From positions 1,322,001 through 1,386,000 of the forward strand of contig NZ_CP019704.1 of the NCBI RefSeq assembly GCF_002005425.1: 64,000 nucleotides of DNA. Direction: 5' to 3'. Every line of letters starts with the position of its first letter. Within the stretch, counting starts at the first letter, position 1. The stretch comes from Polaribacter sp. BM10 (lineage in GTDB: Bacteria > Bacteroidota > Bacteroidia > Flavobacteriales > Flavobacteriaceae). Below, one piece after another: positions 53,037-60,998 of this stretch. The position numbers and the translations under genes were made by a program. Under the pieces are notes generated by a model, which had not been told where the DNA came from, did not search any database, and worked only from the letters and a program-made list of their open reading frames with translations.

Positions 53037-53813
53037 CTATAAACTTTTTGTTCTACCACCATCAACAGGTACATTAATTCCGTTAATAAAACTTGCGTTT
53101 TCACTGGTAAGAAAAACTATAGCCGCAGCAATTTCTTCTGGTTTTGCAAAGCGTTTTGCAGGAGAAGAATTTTTCATATTTGTTGCAACCTCATCTACTG
53201 TTAAGCCTGATTTATTTGCTTTATTTTTAATAATTTCATTTAAACGCTCTGTGTTTGTTGCTCCTGGCAACACATTGTTTACTGTTATACCAAACTGACC
53301 AAGTTCATTTGCCATTGTTTTAGACCAACTTGCAACTGCACCTCTAATAGTATTTGAAACTCCTAAACCATCTAAAGGTTGTTTTACCGAGGTAGAAATT
53401 ACATTTACAATTCTACCAAAACATTCTTCTTTCATAAACGGAACAAGACTCTGAACCAAAATATGATTGCATTTTAAATGTTGCGTAAAAGCATTTTCGA
53501 ATTCTTCTATTTTAGCGTTAAAAATTGGTCCGCCAGCAGGACCACCGGTATTATTGATTAAAACATGAAAATTTAAACTAGTACCTTCTAAAACCTCTTT
53601 TAATTGATTCGGTTTTGAAAAATCTGCTACCAAATAATTATGATGCTGATTATTACTTGGTAAAACGGATAAAACTTCTTTCAATTTAGTTTCATTTCTA
53701 GCAATAAGTGTAACATTTGCACCTTCTTCTGATAAAAGAATTGCGGTTGCTTTACCAATACCTTGTGTACTACCGCAAACTAATGCGTTTTTATTTTTTA
53801 AATTTAAATTCAT
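53037..53813 (-). CDS. Atypical SDR family oxidoreductase (catalytic Tyr and Lys replaced)
   Basis: 258 residues. Rossmann loop GSTQGIGKA (about 14-22), NNTGGPAGG and the C-terminal PVDGGRTKSL are normal SDR features. In the catalytic region, where YxxxK is expected, the sequence reads LGVSNTIRGAV: both tyrosine and lysine are absent, as in the atypical BKR-like subgroup. The gene sits inside the kynurenine run, 63 bases from the Tat-like gene. Its role (reductase of a pathway by-product, or a non-catalytic one) is open. Confidence 0.9.
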   Translation of the reverse strand: MNLNLKNKNALVCGSTQGIGKATAILLSEEGANVTLIARNETKLKEVLSVLPSNNQHHNYLVADFSKPNQLKEVLEGTSLNFHVLINNTGGPAGGPIFNAKIEEFENAFTQHLKCNHILVQSLVPFMKEECFGRIVNVISTSVKQPLDGLGVSNTIRGAVASWSKTMANELGQFGITVNNVLPGATNTERLNEIIKNKANKSGLTVDEVATNMKNSSPAKRFAKPEEIAAAIVFLTSENASFINGINVPVDGGRTKSL

Positions 53814-53863
53814 TCTTATAGCTTTAAAAAATCAAATTAATATATTCTTTTAATTCAATTTTA

Positions 53864-54082
53864 TTATTTGTTATCTATCATCATTTGTTTAATCTTAGCT
53901 GCTTTTTCAAAATGATCTAGCTGATGTGTTTCAATCCACCAAGTGGCAACTTGCATTAACAACTTCGGATTATCATTTTTGTTTTTGAAAAAAGCATAAA
54001 AAGACAAACCAACATTTTCTCCTTTTTTAGCGATTTTATCATCACAAACCTCAACAATTTTTGCTCTTATCTCTTTATTCAT
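53864..54082 (-). CDS. Small uncharacterised protein between the SDR and dehydrogenase genes
   Basis: 72 residues from ATG 54082 (an ORF start at 54136 is rejected since it would lie deep in the dehydrogenase gene). Helical, charged: MNKEIRAKIVEVCDDKIAKKG, then WWIETHQLDHFEKAAKIKQM. Its start overlaps the end of the dehydrogenase gene by 8 bases, so it is coupled to it. No family recognised. Confidence 0.65.
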   Translation of the reverse strand: MNKEIRAKIVEVCDDKIAKKGENVGLSFYAFFKNKNDNPKLLMQVATWWIETHQLDHFEKAAKIKQMMIDNK

Positions 54083-55517
54083 ATTGTAAGCATATATTTT
54101 TAGGTTCGGTAAAGAAACGCAAAGCTTCAAAACCACCTTCTCTTCCTATCCCGCTTGCTTTTTGTCCACCGAAAGGTGTTCTTAGGTCTCGCATCATCCA
54201 AGTATTTACCCAAACAATTCCTGTTTTTAATTGTTTAGAAAACTGCATTGTTCTATTTAAGTTATTTGTCCAAACAGTTGCAGACAATCCATATTTTGTA
54301 TCATTTGCTAATTCTAAAGCTTCTTTATCAGATTTAAAAGACATTAAAGTTACCACTGGACCAAAAATTTCTTCTTGATTCAATTTACATTTATTGCTAC
54401 TAACCTCTATAATTGTAGGTTCTAAAAAGTATCCATTTTCACTGTCTTTTACAGTTAATTTATTTCCTCCAAACAAAATTTCACCACCTTCATTCTCTGC
54501 AATATCAATATAGCTTTTCACCTTTTCTAAATGTTCTTTAGAAACCAAAGCTCCAATATTTGTATCGCTTTCAGACGGATTTCCTACTTTTAATTCTGTT
54601 ACTTTTTTTATAAAATCTCTTTTAAATTTTTCAAAAATACTTTCTTCAACAAAAATTCTACTTCCGCATAAACAAATTTGTCCTTGATTGGCAAAAGAAG
54701 AACGAACTGTGGTTGTTATCATTTTTTCGTAATCGCAATCTGCAAAAATGATATTCGGATTCTTACCTCCTAATTCTAAAGATAATTTCTTAAACATTGG
54801 TGCTGCAACTTTTGCAATATGAGCTCCTGTTTTTGTACCGCCAGTAAAAGAAATAGCTTTAATTTTAGGATGTGCAACAATTGCTTGTCCAGCACTAGTA
54901 CCCAAACCATGAACAATATTTAAAACTCCTTTAGGTAAACCAGCTTCTGTACAAATTTTTCCTAAAAGATAACTTGTTAAAGGCGTAATTTCACTTGGTT
55001 TTGCAACTACACAGTTTCCTGCTGCAATTGCGGGTGCAATTTTCCAAGTAAATAAATATAAAGGTAAATTCCACGGAGAAATACAACCAACCACACCAAT
55101 TGGTTCACGTAAAGTAAAGTTTACAGCATTTAAACCAATGCTTTCATGTGCTTCTGATGAAAATTGTGTAATTGCATTCGCATAAAACTGAAAATTAGCA
55201 GCTGCTCTTGGTATATCTATAGCTTTTGCCAAACTTATTGGCTTACCATTATCTTTAGATTCTGCTTCTGCTAAAAAAGCAACTTTAGTTCTAATTAAAT
55301 CTGCAATTTTAGATAAGATTTTACTTCTTGTAGCTAAAGTTGTTTGAGACCAGCTTGCAAAAGCATTTTTTGCAGCTAAATAGGCATTTTCTACATCTTC
55401 TATTGTTGAATTAGGAATTTGCCCATATACTTCTCCTTTAGAAGGATTGTAATTATCTAACCAATTGTCTAAAACTGGGTTTGCAAACTCTCCGTTGATG
55501 TAGTTTTGTATTTTCAT
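54075..55517 (-). CDS. 2-aminomuconate-6-semialdehyde dehydrogenase
   Basis: 480 residues, aldehyde dehydrogenase superfamily. ISPWNLPLYLFTWKIAP, LELGGKNPNIIF (catalytic glutamate) and GQICLCGSRIF (catalytic cysteine) are all present. It oxidises the semialdehyde formed by ACMSD to 2-aminomuconate with NAD+. The functional call relies on position between the RidA-type deaminase and the SDR/dioxygenase genes; the sequence alone says ALDH. Four bases separate it from the RidA gene. Confidence 0.92.
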   Translation of the reverse strand: MKIQNYINGEFANPVLDNWLDNYNPSKGEVYGQIPNSTIEDVENAYLAAKNAFASWSQTTLATRSKILSKIADLIRTKVAFLAEAESKDNGKPISLAKAIDIPRAAANFQFYANAITQFSSEAHESIGLNAVNFTLREPIGVVGCISPWNLPLYLFTWKIAPAIAAGNCVVAKPSEITPLTSYLLGKICTEAGLPKGVLNIVHGLGTSAGQAIVAHPKIKAISFTGGTKTGAHIAKVAAPMFKKLSLELGGKNPNIIFADCDYEKMITTTVRSSFANQGQICLCGSRIFVEESIFEKFKRDFIKKVTELKVGNPSESDTNIGALVSKEHLEKVKSYIDIAENEGGEILFGGNKLTVKDSENGYFLEPTIIEVSSNKCKLNQEEIFGPVVTLMSFKSDKEALELANDTKYGLSATVWTNNLNRTMQFSKQLKTGIVWVNTWMMRDLRTPFGGQKASGIGREGGFEALRFFTEPKNICLQYE

Positions 55518-55521
55518 TTGA

Positions 55522-55929
55522 TTAAGCTTGTTTTTTGTAAGCCGTAACCTTTATTTCTACAACCAAATCTGGATGCGGTAATTGATGCACAGCTACTGTA
55601 GTTCTTGTAGGGCCAGTTTCTTTGTCAAAAAACTCTGCATACGCTTTATTGTAACCTGCAAAATCATTCATATTTACCAAAAAAGAAGAAACATCTACTA
55701 CATCTTTTATACTTGCCCCTACCGTTTGTAAATTTTTATCTATGTTTTTTAAAACTTCTCTAGTTTGCGTTTCTGCATTTAAAAACTTGGTTCCCATTTC
55801 ATCAATAATATCTACTCCGGCAATTGTATTATCTGGTCTTCTAGAGCTTGTACCCGATACAAAAATGAAATCTCCAACAACTTTTACATGCGGATAAGCG
55901 CCTCTTGGTGTTACTTTTTTTTCTGACAT
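55522..55929 (-). CDS. RidA family protein, probable 2-aminomuconate deaminase
   Basis: 135 residues. The RidA core appears as [20 protein letters not shown], then [25 protein letters not shown] with the conserved arginine in TRTTV. Together with its place between the DUF1697 and dehydrogenase genes, this supports a 2-aminomuconate deaminase role (releasing ammonia), in line with the nba/amn pathways. A generic imine deaminase cannot be excluded from sequence alone. Confidence 0.88.
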   Translation of the reverse strand: MSEKKVTPRGAYPHVKVVGDFIFVSGTSSRRPDNTIAGVDIIDEMGTKFLNAETQTREVLKNIDKNLQTVGASIKDVVDVSSFLVNMNDFAGYNKAYAEFFDKETGPTRTTVAVHQLPHPDLVVEIKVTAYKKQA

Positions 55930-55931
55930 AT

Positions 55932-56450
55932 TTACTTTGCTAATTCTGCTAATTTTAATGTAGTTTTTAAATTTCTTGTGGTAGCATTTACATTTAATTT
56001 TTTCTCTAGAACATTATTGCTAAGTTTCGTTTTTCCAAAACCAGATTTACAATTTAAATAGACTACATCTTTTACTATTTTATATAAATCTTCACCAATA
56101 TTTTTAACCTCAATGGTTTCTTTATCAGAAATTTTATCTAAAAATGTGAATGCTACAATTTTTTCATTTTCAAGAGAAAAAGGATAGTTTTTTACAATTT
56201 CATTTAACTCTAAAACAGTTTTTACGATTACATGAATATCTAAATCGAACTTTTGTAAAATTCCTTTTTTTATACGTTTAGAAACTTCTAATTTCGACTG
56301 TTCTGAAGTTAGAATTATATTACCGCTTTGAATGTAAGTTTGTACATTTTGAAATTCTAAATCGTTTAATAATTCTCGTAATGTTACCATCGGAATTTTA
56401 TTTTTTCCTGATACATTAATTCCGCGTAATAAAACGATATATTTTTTCAT
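55932..56450 (-). CDS. DUF1697 domain protein
   Basis: 172 residues. [19 protein letters not shown] at the start and [26 protein letters not shown] and [15 protein letters not shown] are full-length DUF1697 marks. Unknown function; a small soluble protein family. It is separated from the kynurenine 3-monooxygenase gene by one stop/start base junction and from the RidA gene by two bases, so it rides in the pathway operon. Whether it has a pathway role is unknown. Confidence 0.92.
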   Translation of the reverse strand: MKKYIVLLRGINVSGKNKIPMVTLRELLNDLEFQNVQTYIQSGNIILTSEQSKLEVSKRIKKGILQKFDLDIHVIVKTVLELNEIVKNYPFSLENEKIVAFTFLDKISDKETIEVKNIGEDLYKIVKDVVYLNCKSGFGKTKLSNNVLEKKLNVNATTRNLKTTLKLAELAK

Positions 56451-57860
56451 TTATAAACCTGCTATTTTATCCTCTTCTAAAATCTCATTCGTTTCTTTAA
56501 TTACTTTATCTAAAATAACTTCTAGCTCTTGCTTTGTCATGTCTAAATGCGTATGAATAGTTTCATCAGCAATTAAATTTAACAAAGCTTTATCTTGCGC
56601 TCTACCTCGTTTTAAAGCCTCATAATACCCTATGTTTTCATTAAAAGTAACTAAAGAATATTTAGATGAATATTGATTAGGAAATGTTTTTTCTAAATCC
56701 ATTTCAATTTTTCTTTTTTCTTTAAAAAGCGGATTTGCAACATGGTCTTTCATTTCATGAAAATTATCTATCGCCAAATCTGCAATAGCATCTGTATCTT
56801 TCTTTCGAGTCTTTTGATAGGTTTTAAAAATCGATTTCCAATCTTTTAAATCTTGATTTAAAATTTCATCTAACACAAAAACATCTTCAAAAGAAGCATT
56901 CATTCCTTGTCCGTAAAACGGTACAATTGCATGCGAAGAATCGCCAATTAAAAGCGTTTTATTTTGATAAGACCAAGGAGAGCATTTTATAGTTCCTAAA
57001 GGACCCGTTGGATTGTTTACAAATTCTTCTTTTATATTAGGAATTAGTGCCAAAGCATCTGGAAATTCTTTCTCGAAAAACGCTGTAATTTTTTCTTCGG
57101 ATGTTAAATTTTCAAAATTATATTCTCCTTCATCATAACTTAAAAATAAAGTTACGGTAAAGCTACCATCCATGTTTGGTAGTGCAATTAGCATAAAATC
57201 TCCACGAGGCCAAATATGTAAATGTTCTTTACTAATTTGGTGTTCTCCTAATGAATCTGCAGGAATTTCTAATTCTTTATAACCGTGATTTAGATAATTC
57301 TGAGAATAACTAAACAAAAATTTACGTTCTGATATGTAGCTTTTTCTTAAAGAAGAACCTGCGCCATCTGCACCAAAAATAACTGCTGCTTCAATAGAAA
57401 ATTCTTCTTTAGTTTTGTAATCTTTAAAATGTGCAATTTTGTTTTCTATGTCTACATTTTTACATTTTTTATTAAAATGAATGGTAACATTTTTATGCTT
57501 TTCTGCTTCATCCAATAAAATTGCATTTAAATCTCCTCTAGAAATAGAATTTATGTATTCATTTTCTCTTCCAGAATAATTAGAAGAAAATGTATTTCCT
57601 TCTCGATCATGCATTAATCTACCATACATTGGTATACAGATTTCTCTAGCTTTTTCTTCCATTCCGCATAAACGTAATGCTTTTAAACCTCTGTCTGATA
57701 ATGCTAAATTTATACTTCTTCCGGCAGAAATATCAACAGTTCTTAAATCTGGTCTACTTTCGTAAACATCAACTTTAAAACCTCTTTGTGCAAGTCTTAG
57801 AGCTAACAAACTTCCGCATAAACCTGCACCAATAATTAATATTTTATCTTTTTTATTCAT
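56451..57860 (-). CDS. kmo: Kynurenine 3-monooxygenase
   Basis: 469 residues, FAD-dependent hydroxylase converting L-kynurenine to 3-hydroxykynurenine with NADPH. Seen: KILIIGAGLCGSLLALRLA (GxGxxG), LSDRGLKALRLCGM, FGADGAGSSLRKS and LIGDSSHAIVPFYGQGMNAS (FAD-binding GD motif and active-site loop). It lacks an obvious C-terminal membrane anchor of eukaryotic KMO. It abuts a small membrane-protein gene (one base overlap at 57860) and is downstream of kynU. Confidence 0.96.
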   Translation of the reverse strand: MNKKDKILIIGAGLCGSLLALRLAQRGFKVDVYESRPDLRTVDISAGRSINLALSDRGLKALRLCGMEEKAREICIPMYGRLMHDREGNTFSSNYSGRENEYINSISRGDLNAILLDEAEKHKNVTIHFNKKCKNVDIENKIAHFKDYKTKEEFSIEAAVIFGADGAGSSLRKSYISERKFLFSYSQNYLNHGYKELEIPADSLGEHQISKEHLHIWPRGDFMLIALPNMDGSFTVTLFLSYDEGEYNFENLTSEEKITAFFEKEFPDALALIPNIKEEFVNNPTGPLGTIKCSPWSYQNKTLLIGDSSHAIVPFYGQGMNASFEDVFVLDEILNQDLKDWKSIFKTYQKTRKKDTDAIADLAIDNFHEMKDHVANPLFKEKRKIEMDLEKTFPNQYSSKYSLVTFNENIGYYEALKRGRAQDKALLNLIADETIHTHLDMTKQELEVILDKVIKETNEILEEDKIAGL

Positions 57861-58360
57861 TATTTTGTTTTAAAATTCTTTAGAATATTCATTCTATTTA
57901 AATAAATAATTATTGTACAAAAAATCAATGTTAATAAATGATTGATATTTGACACTGAACATTCATCAATATAAATAGAACCAGAATACTCATGAAAATG
58001 CCAAGGAAAAATATTATCAAAAATTGGTAAATTAATATTGAAAATTGAATTTAAAATTCCTGGTGACAAATCAATAATATCAGGAAAAATACATCCAAAT
58101 AAAACTACAAGTATTAACAATTTAGAGTGCATTTTTACAGCATAAATTAAAAACAGCATCAAAAACAAACCTAAAATTACATCAACCTTAGAATTTAATG
58201 GATAACAGTGTGGTATATAATCTAAAATACCGTGTGATATAACTCCAAGAACGAAACTAAAAAAATATAATGGTAAACTAATTTGATTTTCCATAATCTC
58301 TCTTTTGGAAACAACTGAGAAAATAGTGACACCTGTTGCAATGTGAAATATTACATTCAT
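57860..58360 (-). CDS. Membrane protein between kmo and kynU (YdjM-like metal-dependent hydrolase fold, tentative)
   Basis: 166 residues with four or five membrane segments. SHGILDYIPHCYP and GCIFPDIIDLSPG resemble the histidine/aspartate pattern of YdjM/LexA-regulated membrane hydrolases, but the match is partial. It overlaps kmo by one base and begins one base before the kynU stop, so it is fully inside the operon. Function unknown. Confidence 0.72.
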   Translation of the reverse strand: MNVIFHIATGVTIFSVVSKREIMENQISLPLYFFSFVLGVISHGILDYIPHCYPLNSKVDVILGLFLMLFLIYAVKMHSKLLILVVLFGCIFPDIIDLSPGILNSIFNINLPIFDNIFPWHFHEYSGSIYIDECSVSNINHLLTLIFCTIIIYLNRMNILKNFKTK

Positions 58361-58361
58361 A

Positions 58362-59624
58362 TTACAACAGTCCTTTTAATATAGTTACCATTCTAAAAAC
58401 ATCTTCAAAAGAATTATACATTGGTGTTGGTGCACAACGTATAACATCTGGCTCTCTCCAATCTGTAATAATATTATTTTCTGTTAATTTTTTATGCAAA
58501 TTTTTATCAGCATTTTTAACCTGAATAGATAATTGACAACCTCTTTGTTTAGGATTTGAGGGCGTAATTATTTTAATATCATCAGAATTAATTTCATTGA
58601 TTAAAAACTCGAAATAACCTGTTAATTTTTCTGATTTTTCTCGTAAAGCATCCATACCAACCTCATCAAACATATCTAAAGATGCTTTTATTGCTGCCAT
58701 TGATAATATTGGCGGATTTGATAATTGCCAACCTTCTGCACCTTCCATCACATCAAATGGTTGTCGCATATTAAAACGAGTTTGTTTATTGTGATTCCAC
58801 CAACCTGCAAAACGTGGTAAGTCTTTATTTTTTGCATGTTTTTCATGTACAAACAAACCTGCTAAACTTCCTGGTCCAGAGTTTAAGTATTTGTAGGTAC
58901 ACCAAGCTGCAAAATCTACTCCAGAGTTATGTAAATCCGGATAAATATTTCCTGCTCCGTGTGCTAAATCTATTCCAACAATACAATTTTTTGCATGCCC
59001 AATTTCTGCAATTCTCTTTAAGTCTAAAAACTGACCTGTGTAATAATTTACACCTCCAATTAATAACAAAGCAATTTCATCTCCTTGCTCTGCTACAATA
59101 GTTTCTAAATCTGTTATATTTAAAAGTTCTTCGCCTTTTCTTGGTTTCCACTCTATAACATCTTCTTTTGAAAAACCGTGAAATTCTAATTGAGATTGTA
59201 CAGCATATCTATCTGAAGGAAAAGCATCACTTTCAATAACAATTTTATACTTTGTTTTTGTTGGTCTATAAAAAGAAACCATTAGCAAATGTAAATTGGT
59301 TGTAAGGGTGTTCATTACAACAACTTCTAAAGGTTTTGCCCCTACAATTTTCGCCATTTTATCGGTTAAATATTCGTGATAATTTAACCACGGATTTTTA
59401 GCTTCAAAATGTCCTTCTACGCCTAAACTTGCCCAATCTTCTAATTCTTGATTTATATAATCTTTGGTAGATTTTGGCTGTAAGCCTAAAGAATTACCTG
59501 TAAAGTACAACCAATTATTACCATTTTTATCTTTAGGTATAAGAAATCGATTGCGTAAATAAGAAAGTGAATCTTCTTTATCTTGCTCTTTTGCAAATGC
59601 TAAGTTGTTTTGATATTTCATCAA
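58362..59624 (-). CDS. kynU: Kynureninase
   Basis: 420 residues, PLP enzyme cleaving (3-hydroxy)kynurenine to (3-hydroxy)anthranilate and alanine. The PLP lysine is in WCTYKYLNSGPGSLAG; FTGNSLGLQPK, GVDLAHGAG-like GIDLAHGAGN and ILSMAAIKASLDMF are typical. The start MMKYQ allows two Met choices (59624 or 59621). It is the first gene of the minus-strand cluster, with a TATATTTG box 22 bases upstream. With kmo it feeds the 3-hydroxyanthranilate branch. Confidence 0.96.
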   Translation of the reverse strand: MMKYQNNLAFAKEQDKEDSLSYLRNRFLIPKDKNGNNWLYFTGNSLGLQPKSTKDYINQELEDWASLGVEGHFEAKNPWLNYHEYLTDKMAKIVGAKPLEVVVMNTLTTNLHLLMVSFYRPTKTKYKIVIESDAFPSDRYAVQSQLEFHGFSKEDVIEWKPRKGEELLNITDLETIVAEQGDEIALLLIGGVNYYTGQFLDLKRIAEIGHAKNCIVGIDLAHGAGNIYPDLHNSGVDFAAWCTYKYLNSGPGSLAGLFVHEKHAKNKDLPRFAGWWNHNKQTRFNMRQPFDVMEGAEGWQLSNPPILSMAAIKASLDMFDEVGMDALREKSEKLTGYFEFLINEINSDDIKIITPSNPKQRGCQLSIQVKNADKNLHKKLTENNIITDWREPDVIRCAPTPMYNSFEDVFRMVTILKGLL

Positions 59625-59645
59625 TTATAAAAAAATGAGTGTCTT

Positions 59646-59653
59646 CAAATATA
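59646..59653 (-). promoter_or_regulatory. Predicted -7 box of the kynurenine cluster
   Basis: Minus-strand TATATTTG, exact TAnnTTTG, 21 bases upstream of the kynU start codon. No -33 TTG found at the usual spacing. Confidence 0.45.
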
Positions 59654-59731
59654 AAACAATCTAAATTTAGAATTAAATTAATCTGAATAAATTACTACCT
59701 TTATTTTTTATAAAATTAGAAAAATTAAACA

Positions 59732-60919
59732 ATGAAATTTCAAAAATTAGCTATTATATTTTCGCTTTTAATATACATGTCTTGTAGCAATAACGGTATT
59801 CTTATAACAGGTTTAGAGGGTGTTAGTAAAAGTATAAAAGAACAATATGCACCAGACAAAAGAGTGGCAATTTTTGATATTAGTTTTGATAACTCTGATG
59901 ATAAAATAATTGCTACAGGAATGACAAATTCTAAAGAAGCGTATCAAAAATTAGTTGATAGTTTACAGTCTTTAGATGTTTCTTACATTAATAATATTAG
60001 AGTTTTACCAGACACTGTTGTTGGAAATAAAATGTTTGCTGTAGCAAGAAATTCTGTAATAAATATTAGATCTGCACCTAAACATTCTGCAGAGTTAGGC
60101 ACGCAAGGTTTGTTAGGTATGTCTTTAAAAATTTTAGATAAAGTTGGCGATTTCTATAGAATTCAAACCCCCGACAATTACATTTCTTGGGTTGATAAAG
60201 GCGGAATACAGAAAATGAATAAAGGTGAATTTGATACTTGGAATGCTTCTAAAAAAATAATTTTTACAAAGAATTTTGGATATGTTTACAATTCAAAACG
60301 ACAAGATGCAGCAATAGTTTCTGATATTACTTTGGGCGGACTTTTAAAATATCTTTCTGAAGATGCCAGTTTTTACGAAGTTAAATATCCTGACAATAGA
60401 ACTGGTTTTGTTAAAAAAAGTGAAGCTGTTGTTTATGAAAATTGGTTAAAAAATTTGCAACCATCAAAAGAAAATGTAGAAAAAGTTGCAAAAAAATTAG
60501 AAGGTTTTCCTTATTTATGGGGCGGAACTTCTTCTAAAGGAATTGATTGTAGCGGTTTTACAAAAATGGTGTATTTAATGAATGGTTTTGTAATTCCTAG
60601 AGATGCTTCACAACAAATTAATGCAGGTAAAGAAGTTGACGAAAAACTAAATTTCGAGAATTTAGAAAAAGGGGATTTACTCTTTTTTGGAACTGAAGCT
60701 ACAGAATCTAAAAAAAGACGAGTTGTACATGTTGGTATTTGGCTGGGTAATAATAAGCAAGAATTTATACATGCATCTGGCAATGTACATATAAGTTCTA
60801 TGGATTCTTTGCAACCACATTTCGATGCATTTAATAAAAATAGATATTTAGGTAGCAAACGCTATTTAGGTATAAAAGATAAAGAGATTATCAATCTTAA
60901 AGAAGAATTTAAATTCTAA
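59732..60919 (+). CDS. NlpC/P60 (C40) peptidase lipoprotein with SH3-like domains
   Basis: 395 residues. MKFQKLAIIFSLLIYMSC is a lipoprotein signal with the cysteine at 18. Two SH3-like segments (about 105-160 and 180-235, e.g. RNSVINIRSAPKHSAELG) precede the NlpC/P60 domain (about 255-385) with FPYLWGGTSSKGIDCSGF (catalytic cysteine) and RRVVHVGIWLG (histidine). It cleaves peptidoglycan stem peptides, probably dipeptidyl D-Glu/DAP bonds, at the cell wall. Divergent from the kynurenine cluster; a terminator follows. Confidence 0.93.
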   Translation: MKFQKLAIIFSLLIYMSCSNNGILITGLEGVSKSIKEQYAPDKRVAIFDISFDNSDDKIIATGMTNSKEAYQKLVDSLQSLDVSYINNIRVLPDTVVGNKMFAVARNSVINIRSAPKHSAELGTQGLLGMSLKILDKVGDFYRIQTPDNYISWVDKGGIQKMNKGEFDTWNASKKIIFTKNFGYVYNSKRQDAAIVSDITLGGLLKYLSEDASFYEVKYPDNRTGFVKKSEAVVYENWLKNLQPSKENVEKVAKKLEGFPYLWGGTSSKGIDCSGFTKMVYLMNGFVIPRDASQQINAGKEVDEKLNFENLEKGDLLFFGTEATESKKRRVVHVGIWLGNNKQEFIHASGNVHISSMDSLQPHFDAFNKNRYLGSKRYLGIKDKEIINLKEEFKF

Positions 60920-60938
60920 GAAATCGTCTAAAAAAATT

Positions 60939-60973
60939 AAAAGCCTTTCAATAAAATATTGAAAGGCTTTTTT
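60939..60973. terminator. Bidirectional terminator after the NlpC/P60 and SerB-SerA genes
   Basis: Stem AAAAGCCTTTCAATA (60939-60953), AAA loop, complementary arm to 60970 and extra Ts. Lies between convergent stops at 60919 and 60999. Confidence 0.9.
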
Positions 60974-60998
60974 GTTGTGTTGATTGTGATTTTGATTA

